From the NCBI RefSeq assembly GCF_001428245.1, contig NZ_LMRV01000033.1:2388-66387 (forward strand): a DNA stretch of 64,000 nucleotides. Reading direction: 5' to 3'. Below, in pieces: positions 53,709 to 62,590 of this stretch (its first letter is position 1; each line of letters begins with the position of its first letter). A program made the position numbers and the translations under genes. The DNA is from Paenibacillus sp. Soil522 (GTDB lineage: Bacteria; Bacillota; Bacilli; Paenibacillales; Paenibacillaceae). The notes beneath the pieces are model-generated. The model was not told where the DNA came from and did no database searches. It saw only the letters and a list, made by a program, of their open reading frames with translations.

Positions 53709-56159
53709 ATGGCAACAAGCTTGACCAAAAGGCATCAGACGTTAATCAACAACGATTGGACCTTTATGTATGGGGATATTGCCGAGGGCAAAGAAGTTTC
53801 ATTCGATGATTCGAGCTGGTATGATATCGGGATTCCGCATTCGTTCGGCATTCCTTATTTCATGGAGAATGAATTTTATGTAGGCTACGGGTGCTATCGC
53901 AAGCATTTTGCCATTCAGTCGGAATGGCTAGGCAAGAGAATATCGCTAGAGTTTCAGGGGGCGTTCCAGGATGCCGACATCTATGTCAACGGCGAATGGG
54001 CCGGCAATCATAAGGGCGGATATACGGCATTCCATATCGACATATCGGAACTCGTACATGAGGGAGATAATTTGCTCTTTGTGCGGTTGAATAATCTGTG
54101 GAATCCTCGTCTTGCTCCGCGAGCGGGAGAGCATGTGTTTAACGGAGGCATCTACCGTGACGTCAGCCTCATTGTTACCGAGCGCGTGCACGTCGCTTGG
54201 TATGGCACTTTCGTTACGGCTTCCGATGTTTCCGCTGAAAGCGCTGCTTTGAAGGTCAAAACCGAAGTCGTGAACGAAGCGGCGAACACGGCGGACTGCT
54301 TGCTTGTATCCGTCGTGGAATACCAAGGTACGGACATTTGTGAGATGAGGAGCCGGCAGTCCATTGAAACGGGACAAAGCTTTGAATTTAGTCAGCAACA
54401 GCTGTTGGCTGAGCCAATGTTATGGCATCCGGATTCGCCTAACCTATACCGATTAAAGAGCTATGTGTATGTGGACGATGCGCTGCAAGACGAATATGAA
54501 ACCAATTTCGGGGTGCGCTCGATTACCTTTGATGCCAAGGAAGGTTTCTTCTTGAACGGGGAGCATTATGACATCATCGGCGCCAATGTGCATCAGGATC
54601 ATGCCGGGTGGGGCGACGCCGTAACAAGAGCCGGCATTGCACGCGATGTTAAGCTGATCAAGGACTGCGGCATGAATTTTATAAGAGGCTCTCACTACCC
54701 GCATCATACACATTTCTCAGCAGAGTGCGACAAGCAAGGACTGTTGTTCTGGTCGGAGCTCTGCTACTGGGGAATCGGGGGCGCTAACACGGAAGGTTAT
54801 TGGGCAAGCAGCGCGTATCCGGTTCGTGAAGAAGATAAAGAAGAGTTCGAAGCCAGCTGCATGAGGACGCTGCAAGAGATGATCCGTACAAATCGCAATC
54901 ATCCCAGCATCATTACATGGAGCATGAGCAATGAACCGTTTTTCAGCGATGCCGAGGTTATGGATGACGCGCGCGCGCTTATCGTCCGGCTCGTAGAAGA
55001 GTCGCATCGCCTTGATCCGTCGCGCCCTGCCTCTGTTGGCGGCGCACAGCGGCAAGGGTTCGATGTGCTCGGAGACATCGCAGGCTATAACGGAGACGGA
55101 GCCTCATTATATATTGATCCAGGCTTCCCTAGCTTCGTGTCGGAGTACGGCAGTGCCATAGCGGTAAGGCCGGGAGAATATGAGCCAGGCTATACGGACG
55201 GAGTGGAGAGCAACCCGCGCTGGAGATCTGGCAAGGCATTATGGTGCGGCTTCCATCATGGCAGCATAGCATCTAATATGGGTTATATGGGGATGATCGA
55301 TTATTATCGTTTGCCATTAAATGCTTGGTATTGGTATCGCAACGAGCTGCTTGGCATTGCGCCGCCGCAGCCTGCCTCTGAAGGGATGGCTTACGCGCTT
55401 AGGCTGACGGCTGATAAGCATGTGATTGCCACCGACGGTACAGACGATACGCATATTATCGTTGAAGTCATTGACCGAGATGGCAAGCGAATCAGCAATC
55501 CGCTGCAGGTCGAGCTTGAGATTATCCACGGGGGCGGGTTTTTCCCTACAGGGAAGTCGATACGGTTTTCACCGGAAAACAATAGCTTCCTCGACGGTAT
55601 GGGAGCCATTGAAATGAGGTCCTATTACGCGGGGACGATCAAGGTTGAGGCAAGGGCAGAAGGGGTGCGGTCTGCGGAAATCAGCTTCGAGGCCGTTGGC
55701 GGAACATTATGGAGCGGTCAGTCCCTTCGCCTTCAGCCGCCTCCGCCTTCAGTGATGAAGGCGCCGGCACACGGATCCAGCTACAATATTGCAAGAAGCA
55801 GACCCGTATTTTGCAGCAGCTACGAAGCGGGGCATCCTGCAATGAACGTAACCGACGACCTGGCGGATACGTATTGGAAGCCCTCCAATGAAGCGGAAGG
55901 GCAGTGGATTATGGTCGATCTAGAAGGACGCAAGAAGGCTGAACATGCTGTAATTACTTTTGCAGGAACTATTGCTCTTTCACTTCAAGAACTATTTTAC
56001 TCGTTGGATGGTAAGACTTTCTTCCCGCTGGAAGCCAGCAAGTATGAGGAAACAAACAAAATCACTATCGATAAGCTGCCGAGCGAAGGCCTGCGTTTCT
56101 TGAAGGTGGTATTCAAGGCAGCATCTGCTGTGGTTAAACAAATCGAAATATTTACCTAA
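53709..56159 (+). CDS. GH2 glycoside hydrolase with C-terminal discoidin-like domain
   Basis: An 816-residue retaining glycosidase. In order: a GH2 sugar-binding jelly roll (1-180), an Ig-like domain (185-290), the TIM barrel (290-590) with the acid/base Glu in WSMSNEP (near 408) and the nucleophile Glu in FVSEYGS (near 477), a linker beta domain, and an F5/8 type C-like domain from about 700 (NIARSRPVFCSSYEAGHP). The family includes beta-galactosidases, glucuronidases and arabinopyranosidases; the exact sugar is not clear. No signal peptide is seen. GGAAGGG precedes the ATG. GH95 follows after 59 bp in the same operon. Confidence 0.9.
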   Translation: MATSLTKRHQTLINNDWTFMYGDIAEGKEVSFDDSSWYDIGIPHSFGIPYFMENEFYVGYGCYRKHFAIQSEWLGKRISLEFQGAFQDADIYVNGEWAGNHKGGYTAFHIDISELVHEGDNLLFVRLNNLWNPRLAPRAGEHVFNGGIYRDVSLIVTERVHVAWYGTFVTASDVSAESAALKVKTEVVNEAANTADCLLVSVVEYQGTDICEMRSRQSIETGQSFEFSQQQLLAEPMLWHPDSPNLYRLKSYVYVDDALQDEYETNFGVRSITFDAKEGFFLNGEHYDIIGANVHQDHAGWGDAVTRAGIARDVKLIKDCGMNFIRGSHYPHHTHFSAECDKQGLLFWSELCYWGIGGANTEGYWASSAYPVREEDKEEFEASCMRTLQEMIRTNRNHPSIITWSMSNEPFFSDAEVMDDARALIVRLVEESHRLDPSRPASVGGAQRQGFDVLGDIAGYNGDGASLYIDPGFPSFVSEYGSAIAVRPGEYEPGYTDGVESNPRWRSGKALWCGFHHGSIASNMGYMGMIDYYRLPLNAWYWYRNELLGIAPPQPASEGMAYALRLTADKHVIATDGTDDTHIIVEVIDRDGKRISNPLQVELEIIHGGGFFPTGKSIRFSPENNSFLDGMGAIEMRSYYAGTIKVEARAEGVRSAEISFEAVGGTLWSGQSLRLQPPPPSVMKAPAHGSSYNIARSRPVFCSSYEAGHPAMNVTDDLADTYWKPSNEAEGQWIMVDLEGRKKAEHAVITFAGTIALSLQELFYSLDGKTFFPLEASKYEETNKITIDKLPSEGLRFLKVVFKAASAVVKQIEIFT

Positions 56160-56218
56160 CCCTCTAAAATGGAAGACTGCAGCATTTTCTCAACTATACT
56201 TGGAAAGCAGGGCAGAAT

Positions 56219-58597
56219 ATGAAACTACAATATACAGTGCCGGCAAACGTATGGACGGAAGCACTTCCAATAGGGAACGGCAGACTAGGCGGCATGATCT
56301 TCGGCAGTGTTCATCAAGAACGAATTCAGTTTAATGAAGATACGTTATGGTCCGGTCCCCCGGTGGATGGCGATAATCCGAATGCGAAAGAGGTTTTGCC
56401 TCAAATCCGTGAGCTTATCAACGACAAAAACTATAAAGAGGCCGATAAGCTATCGAAACAAATGATGGGGCCCTACACGCAATCCTACCTTCCTTTCGGC
56501 GAGCTTCATCTGACGATGGAGCATGGAAACATCTTTCACTCTTACAGCCGCGAGCTGAATCTTGAAGAAGGGATAGCAGCGGTGCGGTACAACGTGGGCA
56601 GTATACAGTATACCCGCGAATATTTAACCTCATTTCCAGATCAAATTATGGCCGTTCGCATAACCGCAAGCGAGCCCGGAGCATTGAGTATGCATGTAGG
56701 GCTTATTAGCCCTCTGCGCTATGATACGGCATACGAGCAAGATGTCTTTATTATAAAAGGATTTGCGCCCGAGCATGTATCGCCAAGCTACTGCAATACG
56801 AGTAATCCGGTGCAATATGGTGACGGCGAGCTAACGAGAGCGATGCGTTTCGACGCTCGGGTAACCGCTTCGCATGATGGCGGATCGATGAAAACGACGC
56901 ATAGCGGCATTCAAATTACCGGGGCAACAACGGTCATGCTATATCTTAGCGCGGCAACGAGCTTCAACGGCTTCGACCAATTGCCGAACCAAAGCGGGAG
57001 AGATGAAGCAGTTATTGCCATGCAGGCTCTTTCGCAAGCCGTAGTCAAAGGCTATGACCTCATACGCGCTGCCCATGCCGAGGATTACAAGCCGCTTTTT
57101 GAACGCGTATCGCTAAAGCTGGGTGATCGGGTATCGCCGCCCGCCATGTCAACAGATCTGAGAATTTCGGAGTTCGGCGCTAACGATCCAGAATTGGTTG
57201 AGCTGTTGTTCCAATACGGGCGCTACCTGATGATTTCCAGCTCCCGTCCCGGGACGCACCCAGCCAATCTGCAGGGTATATGGAATGAAGAGCTGCGTGC
57301 GCCTTGGAGCAGCAATTATACGCTTAACATCAATGCGGAAATGAATTATTGGCCGGTTGAAAACTGTAACCTGAGCGAAATGCACACTCCATTTCTTGAT
57401 TTTATTGGAAACGTGGCGAAGAACGGCAAAAAGACGGCTGAGATCAACTATGGTTCAGGAGGCTGGGTCGCGCATCATAATTCCGACATTTGGGCGCAAT
57501 CCGCACCTGTAGGCGGCTTCGGAGACGGCGATCCTGTATGGGCGCTTTGGCCGATGGGCGGCGTATGGTTGACCCAGCATTTGTGGGAACACTTTGCTTT
57601 CGGGCGAGATTTAGAATACTTGCGCACCTATGCCTATCCCATCATGAAGGAAGCGGCTATATTCTGTCTTGATTGGCTGCATGAGGATAACGACGGTAAT
57701 TTGATCACTTCACCATCTACATCGCCCGAACAAAAATTCGTCATTAACGGCGAGCGATTTGCCGTCAGTAAATCGGCAACGATGGATACCTCATTAATAT
57801 GGGAGCTTCTTACGAACTGTATCGAAGCGTCGGAGCTGTTGACAGCCGACGACTCGTTCCGCGAGAAACTAAAGGCAGCCCGTTCAAGGCTTTATCCGAT
57901 GAAGATTGGAGCCGAAGGGCAGCTTCAAGAGTGGTACGAGGACTTTGAAGGGGAAGCGCTGGATCATAGGCATATTTCACACTTAGCAGGCGTGTATCCT
58001 GGAAGACAGCTCACGGAGAAGGGGACACCTGAGCTATTCCAAGCCGCAAAACGGTCGATGGAGCTCCGCGGAGACGGCGGAACGGGCTGGAGCCTAGGCT
58101 GGAAGGTAAACACGTGGGCAAGATTTAAAGACGGGAACAGAGCCAAGGCTTTAATTTCAAACCTTTTGTCATTAGTTAAAAGCGATGATCCGATCAGCTT
58201 TACGAAAGGCGGTGTGTACGGCAACCTGTTCGACGCGCACCCGCCGTTCCAAATTGACGGCAATTTCGCCGTTACGGCAGGCATAGCGGAAATGCTCGTG
58301 CAGTCACACCAAGGGTACATCGAGCTGCTGCCCGCGTTGCCCGATACTTGGGCGGAGGGATATGTGAAGGGCCTCAGAGCAAGAGGCGGCTTCCAGGTCG
58401 ATATCCGTTGGAAGGATGGTCAATGGGAAGAGGCGGAAATCAAATCGGGCGGCAATGAAGAATGCGTGTTGTATTCGGATAAAGCGATTGCCGTTTACGC
58501 TGTGAGCGGCGCTGTAGTTCCGCTCCATCATAACGGAGATGGTCTGTACCGTTTCCCTGCGGCAGCAAGGCAAACCTATCTCATAAAAGCTATTTAA
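56219..58597 (+). CDS. GH95 alpha-L-fucosidase / alpha-L-galactosidase (second copy)
   Basis: A 792-residue GH95 enzyme. Opening words KLQYTVPANVWTEALPIGNG and LGGMIFG match the family. Active-site regions are NINAEMNYWPVE (near residue 370), QEWYEDFEG with LDHRHISHLAG (near 570) and QIDGNFAVTAGI (near 678). It resembles the enzyme at 15750 in layout but is clearly diverged, and has an extra insertion (PVGGFGDGDPVWALWPMGG) near 430. It is cytoplasmic. Together with the GH2 enzyme it should dismantle a fucosylated or galactosylated side chain. It ends in a terminator. Confidence 0.93.
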   Translation: MKLQYTVPANVWTEALPIGNGRLGGMIFGSVHQERIQFNEDTLWSGPPVDGDNPNAKEVLPQIRELINDKNYKEADKLSKQMMGPYTQSYLPFGELHLTMEHGNIFHSYSRELNLEEGIAAVRYNVGSIQYTREYLTSFPDQIMAVRITASEPGALSMHVGLISPLRYDTAYEQDVFIIKGFAPEHVSPSYCNTSNPVQYGDGELTRAMRFDARVTASHDGGSMKTTHSGIQITGATTVMLYLSAATSFNGFDQLPNQSGRDEAVIAMQALSQAVVKGYDLIRAAHAEDYKPLFERVSLKLGDRVSPPAMSTDLRISEFGANDPELVELLFQYGRYLMISSSRPGTHPANLQGIWNEELRAPWSSNYTLNINAEMNYWPVENCNLSEMHTPFLDFIGNVAKNGKKTAEINYGSGGWVAHHNSDIWAQSAPVGGFGDGDPVWALWPMGGVWLTQHLWEHFAFGRDLEYLRTYAYPIMKEAAIFCLDWLHEDNDGNLITSPSTSPEQKFVINGERFAVSKSATMDTSLIWELLTNCIEASELLTADDSFREKLKAARSRLYPMKIGAEGQLQEWYEDFEGEALDHRHISHLAGVYPGRQLTEKGTPELFQAAKRSMELRGDGGTGWSLGWKVNTWARFKDGNRAKALISNLLSLVKSDDPISFTKGGVYGNLFDAHPPFQIDGNFAVTAGIAEMLVQSHQGYIELLPALPDTWAEGYVKGLRARGGFQVDIRWKDGQWEEAEIKSGGNEECVLYSDKAIAVYAVSGAVVPLHHNGDGLYRFPAAARQTYLIKAI

Positions 58598-58638
58598 TTG
58601 ACGATATATATATTGCTGAAGCTATAATGACGAGTAAA

Positions 58639-58682
58639 GCAGAGACTGCCGGTTTATACTAAACGGCTAGTCTTTGCTTTTC
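58639..58682 (+). terminator. Terminator of GH2-GH95 operon
   Basis: GCAGAGACTGCCG pairs with CGGCTAGTCTTTGC (one bulge) around an AT-rich loop, followed by TTTTC. Confidence 0.75.
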
Positions 58683-59290
58683 TCCATTTTTTAGTTAACT
58701 TCGTTTTGTTTCACACCATAGAAGGGAAAGGCCTTCTTTTTGAAAGCAAAACTGTCTAAGGTTTATCAGCGATTTTTGATACGGATTCTGGCAAAGGAAC
58801 CTTGGAGCGATCCAAGATTCCTTTACTAAGTAATTTTATGCTGTTATCGGTTTCGTAAGCATATTTTAGTTGGGCATTGTCTGTTTGACTAAATACATGA
58901 TAAAGAAGAATGCGATCTCGCAGGACCTGCCCAGCATCTTTGCTAAATGCCGGTGAAAACTCATTGGGACAAAATCAGGGCAGAATTGCTGAAGCAAATT
59001 CGAACGTACCTCGATAACGGCGGCATAATTTTGAAGTTTTAGCAGTACAGCCGGCGGCCAAATTCGTTTGGTTGACGCCGGCTCTTTTAGTAACTCGCAC
59101 AAAAGGGCCCTCGGCAAATGTCGAGAGGTTATAGCTTACGAGGAGTATTCACATAATACGTAGAACTGAACTTTATTTCATAAAATGTAATCGCCTACTG
59201 AAAAATAGGTTAAAGGACCTCGGAATGGACAGTCTCTTAATCCCGTTCAGACAAGATGAAACAAACGAAAAGAAAGCGGGGAATGACAAT
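58683..59290. other. Intergenic region ahead of second kinase-regulator pair
   Basis: About 600 bp without a recognisable gene. A minus-strand frame of 83 codons (58866-59117) and a short plus-strand frame are open, but neither resembles a known protein nor has a good ribosome binding site. The promoter of the kinase gene should lie near the right end. Confidence 0.45.
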
Positions 59291-61045
59291 ATGGGCCTGT
59301 TTCGCAAGCTGAGCCTAACCAGGCAAATCCTGTTTTTGGTATTGATGATGCTGGTCATTCTGCTAATTTCATTCATCATCTCGAATAAAATCGCGGAGCG
59401 GATAGTCGAAAGAAAGGTTACGGACACCGTCGGCAAAATTTTGCTTCAGGTTGAAGAAAAGATGACCAGCTTTTATGCGGACATGGGAGGAATCTCGATA
59501 TCGCTGCTGTACAGTCCGACGATTCAAACCTTGTTGAAATCAGAAGATATACTGACGGTAATTCAAATGAATGAAGAAGTTACATCGATGTTCGCCAACA
59601 CGATGTCGCTGAAAGAAAGTATTAGCGGCATCCGGCTTTATAACAACAAAGGGACGGTGGTGGCCAATTCCGGGGCGGGATTTGGTGATTCCGTTCAGCA
59701 TCCGTTGCAAACGACCGAGTATTCCGGCTTATTGTCGACTAACGATCCCTATTACACCATCGCTGTTCCGATTTATAACCTGAAGAGCGTCCAGATTCGG
59801 GATTATCGGGGAGCTTGCATATTTATCATGGATATCAGCAATTTCAACAGCATATTGCAAAATGCGAAAATCACCCCCAATTCCCACTTACTGCTCCTTG
59901 ATCAAAACAATAAAATCCTGGCGAGCGAAGGAGAGGCGTCCAACATCGATACGAACGACTTGGCCGAATGGAAGAACGATGAACGGTATATTGTGCAAAC
60001 GGTGACGCTTTCCCGCACCGGCTGGAAGCTGATCAGCGCCATCCCGAAGGACGAGCTGCTGCAGGATTTGAATACGGTGCAGAGGCTGAATATCGCGACA
60101 TACCTGGTCATGATCGTCATGCTCGGTTTATTCCTGCTGCTCTTTTTCACCCGAATCATGAGGCCGATTAAAGCTCTGATGGATTTTATGAAGTCGTATT
60201 CGAAAAAGGGTGGTGAAACGCGCTTCAACATCGTGTACCACAATGAAATCGGCGTGCTCGCCGCCCATTTGAATAAAATGCTGGACGAAATCGCTTCCCT
60301 TGGCAAAGAGATTCGGCTTACGCAAATACGGATGTATGAAATTGAAATTGCGAAAAATCAGATGGAAATATCGGCTTACCGCAATCAGATCAACCCGCAC
60401 TTTTTGTACAATACGCTGGACTGTATCCGTGCCATGGCATTATACAACAAAGGTGCGGAGATTGCCGAAATAACAGTTTCATTATCCAATTTGTTCCGAT
60501 ATTCGGTGAAAGGAAACGATTTTGTGACGATTCTGGAAGAACTCTCGCATGTCCGGGAGTATGCCAAAATCATCGAATTCCGCTTTATGGGGAGGATCCG
60601 GGTGGAAATCGAAGCCGACGACCGCCTGCTCGGCATGAAGACGCTGAAAATGCTGCTCCAGCCGATTGTCGAGAATGCCGTCTTTCACGGTTTGGAGAAA
60701 AAAAGAGGCAACGGCATCGTTCAGATAACGATACAATTGTTGGCAGAAAACCGGGTACGATATATCGTACAGGATAACGGTTGCGGCATGGATGAGAGAC
60801 AGTTGCAGGAGCTGATTCAACGCTTGAAAAAATCTGATGCGCTCGTGCCTGCGGTGACGGATGACAAGCAAGGAATCGGACTCGCCAATATTTATCGAAG
60901 AATCAAGCTGTTTTACGGCGATGTGGCGGAGATGGACATTCAAAGCCAATTAAATATTGGAACGATGATCAGCATTTCCATTCCGTTGCATAATAATGCG
61001 GAACAAGAGGAGGGAACGATTCGTGTACAGGGTATTGATTGTTGA
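59291..61045 (+). CDS. YesM-type sensor histidine kinase (second pair)
   Basis: About 584 residues. A membrane segment lies near residues 12-34 (ILFLVLMMLVILLISFII), then an extracellular dCACHE-like domain, a second membrane segment near 275-297, a HAMP linker, the His_kinase domain (NQINPHFLYNTLDCIRAMAL) and a HATPase domain (NAVFHGLEKK, DNGCGM). The ATG at 59291 gives the usual N-terminus (MGLFRKLSLTRQ); an in-frame ATG at 59225 with AAAGGA ahead is possible. It is coupled to the regulator, whose start lies inside this gene. It probably senses the ligand of the lipoprotein at 62591. Confidence 0.92.
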   Translation: MGLFRKLSLTRQILFLVLMMLVILLISFIISNKIAERIVERKVTDTVGKILLQVEEKMTSFYADMGGISISLLYSPTIQTLLKSEDILTVIQMNEEVTSMFANTMSLKESISGIRLYNNKGTVVANSGAGFGDSVQHPLQTTEYSGLLSTNDPYYTIAVPIYNLKSVQIRDYRGACIFIMDISNFNSILQNAKITPNSHLLLLDQNNKILASEGEASNIDTNDLAEWKNDERYIVQTVTLSRTGWKLISAIPKDELLQDLNTVQRLNIATYLVMIVMLGLFLLLFFTRIMRPIKALMDFMKSYSKKGGETRFNIVYHNEIGVLAAHLNKMLDEIASLGKEIRLTQIRMYEIEIAKNQMEISAYRNQINPHFLYNTLDCIRAMALYNKGAEIAEITVSLSNLFRYSVKGNDFVTILEELSHVREYAKIIEFRFMGRIRVEIEADDRLLGMKTLKMLLQPIVENAVFHGLEKKRGNGIVQITIQLLAENRVRYIVQDNGCGMDERQLQELIQRLKKSDALVPAVTDDKQGIGLANIYRRIKLFYGDVAEMDIQSQLNIGTMISISIPLHNNAEQEEGTIRVQGIDC

Positions 61046-62477
61046 CGATGAGCCTTGGGTTGCAAAAGGTTTGAAAGTATTGATCGACTGGGAGAGTCTA
61101 GGCTACACCGTTATTGGAGATGTCCACGACGGAATTGACGCTATGGAAGCGATTCGGGAAATGAATCCCGAGGTCGTTATCTCGGATATCCGTATGCCCG
61201 GATTAAACGGGATTGAGCTGATCGAAAGCATTCGCCTTCATGGGCTGGAAACGAAAGTAATCCTGATCAGCGGCTATGCGGAGTTCGAATATGCGCAAAA
61301 AGCGCTTCAGCTAGGCGCCTTCGATTATTTGCTCAAGCAGGTCGACAGAAACACGCTGACTGAGACCTTGCTGCGGCTAAAGATCGAGCTGGAGGACATG
61401 CATAAGGGGGAACGTAAGCCGGATTTGCACCTGGAGGATCTGTTCGAATTGCTCGAGCCCGACAACAACATCAAAATCAGCAATTTCATGATCAATAAAG
61501 GAATGGAATTCGAGTTTCCCCACTACCGATTCATCAGCTGTTTATATTCGCATTCGGCTGCTTGGGATACCGTCAACGAACAAGCGGCGCAGGACGGTAT
61601 CCAATGGATACGTTTTCGCACGGGGCAAAATAAAATGTCGTTTCTGGTCAATTATGACGAACAAAAAAATCCGGTCGGCTTGCTTGATTTCATCTCAGTT
61701 AGCCTTGCCGGCGCTCAGTACATGGGAATCAGCGGCATCGGGCTTTACTCGACGCCAATCGGCAGACTGTATCAGGAATCGGATATCGCCCTGTCCAGCT
61801 CCTCCTTTCTACAGGAGCAGAGAATAATCGAATACAAATCGGCAGACCACGTAGCAGCGCTGACCAAGCTGGTCCTTAAAATTGAGCTGGCAATTAAAGG
61901 ATATAAACGGGACATTATTCGGCAAGGGCTGGACGAGCTATGCGAGGAATGCGAAACGCGGAGCATGCTGATCGACCAAATCTCTACGGTCTATAACCAG
62001 ATCGTCTTGTTCGTATACAAATATTACGGTAACAGCGATCTTGTTCAAGGCCTTGAGTACTTGACATATTCCCAAATCGTCCGATCCTGCGAGTCGGTTC
62101 AGCAGCTCTTTGAAAGGATCGGAGTCATCTTCGAACGGCAGCCGGGCGAAGAGATGCTCCTTTCCAAAGAGACGGTGAAGAAAATCATCGATTACATCGA
62201 TTCCAGCTATACAGAAGATATTTCGCTCAGCATGTTATCCAGACAATTCAATGTCAGTCTCGGTTACTTAAGCGCCTTAATCAAGAAGGAGACGGGAACT
62301 ACCTATACGGATTACGTGGTCGCCAAGAGATTGAATTTGGCCAAGGAATTGCTGAGCAACATTTCGCTATCGATACAGGAAATCGTAGAGCGGGTAGGGT
62401 ATAAAGATTATTTTCATTTCAACAAGCTGTTCAAAAAGCACTTCGGCATCACACCGAGCAAACACCGAAAAATATAG
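61023..62477 (+). CDS. YesN-type response regulator with AraC domain (second pair)
   Basis: About 484 residues. The receiver domain has VDDEPWVAKG, the phospho-Asp in VISDIRMPG and a YLLKQV ending in place of the usual KPV; the AraC domain is C-terminal (ISLSMLSRQFNVSLGYLSALI and IQEIVERVGYKDYFHFNKLFKK). The GTG at 61023 is chosen because AGGAGGG lies 8 bases upstream, so it overlaps the kinase gene by 23 bp. Its likely target is the transporter operon beginning at 62591. Confidence 0.92.
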   Translation: MYRVLIVDDEPWVAKGLKVLIDWESLGYTVIGDVHDGIDAMEAIREMNPEVVISDIRMPGLNGIELIESIRLHGLETKVILISGYAEFEYAQKALQLGAFDYLLKQVDRNTLTETLLRLKIELEDMHKGERKPDLHLEDLFELLEPDNNIKISNFMINKGMEFEFPHYRFISCLYSHSAAWDTVNEQAAQDGIQWIRFRTGQNKMSFLVNYDEQKNPVGLLDFISVSLAGAQYMGISGIGLYSTPIGRLYQESDIALSSSSFLQEQRIIEYKSADHVAALTKLVLKIELAIKGYKRDIIRQGLDELCEECETRSMLIDQISTVYNQIVLFVYKYYGNSDLVQGLEYLTYSQIVRSCESVQQLFERIGVIFERQPGEEMLLSKETVKKIIDYIDSSYTEDISLSMLSRQFNVSLGYLSALIKKETGTTYTDYVVAKRLNLAKELLSNISLSIQEIVERVGYKDYFHFNKLFKKHFGITPSKHRKI

Positions 62478-62590
62478 CGCAACAAAAATCTGCACCAAAA
62501 TAAAAAAAAGATAAGAATATGGCAGGTCAGGGATTCAAGCTAAGATAGAGACGTACCAACCAACACACATTACAGGGGTGATCAGCAATT

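Noticed and set aside
58866-59117. An 83-codon minus-strand frame ahead of the second kinase
   Set aside because: No recognisable family or ribosome binding site, and a high share of residues that look random.
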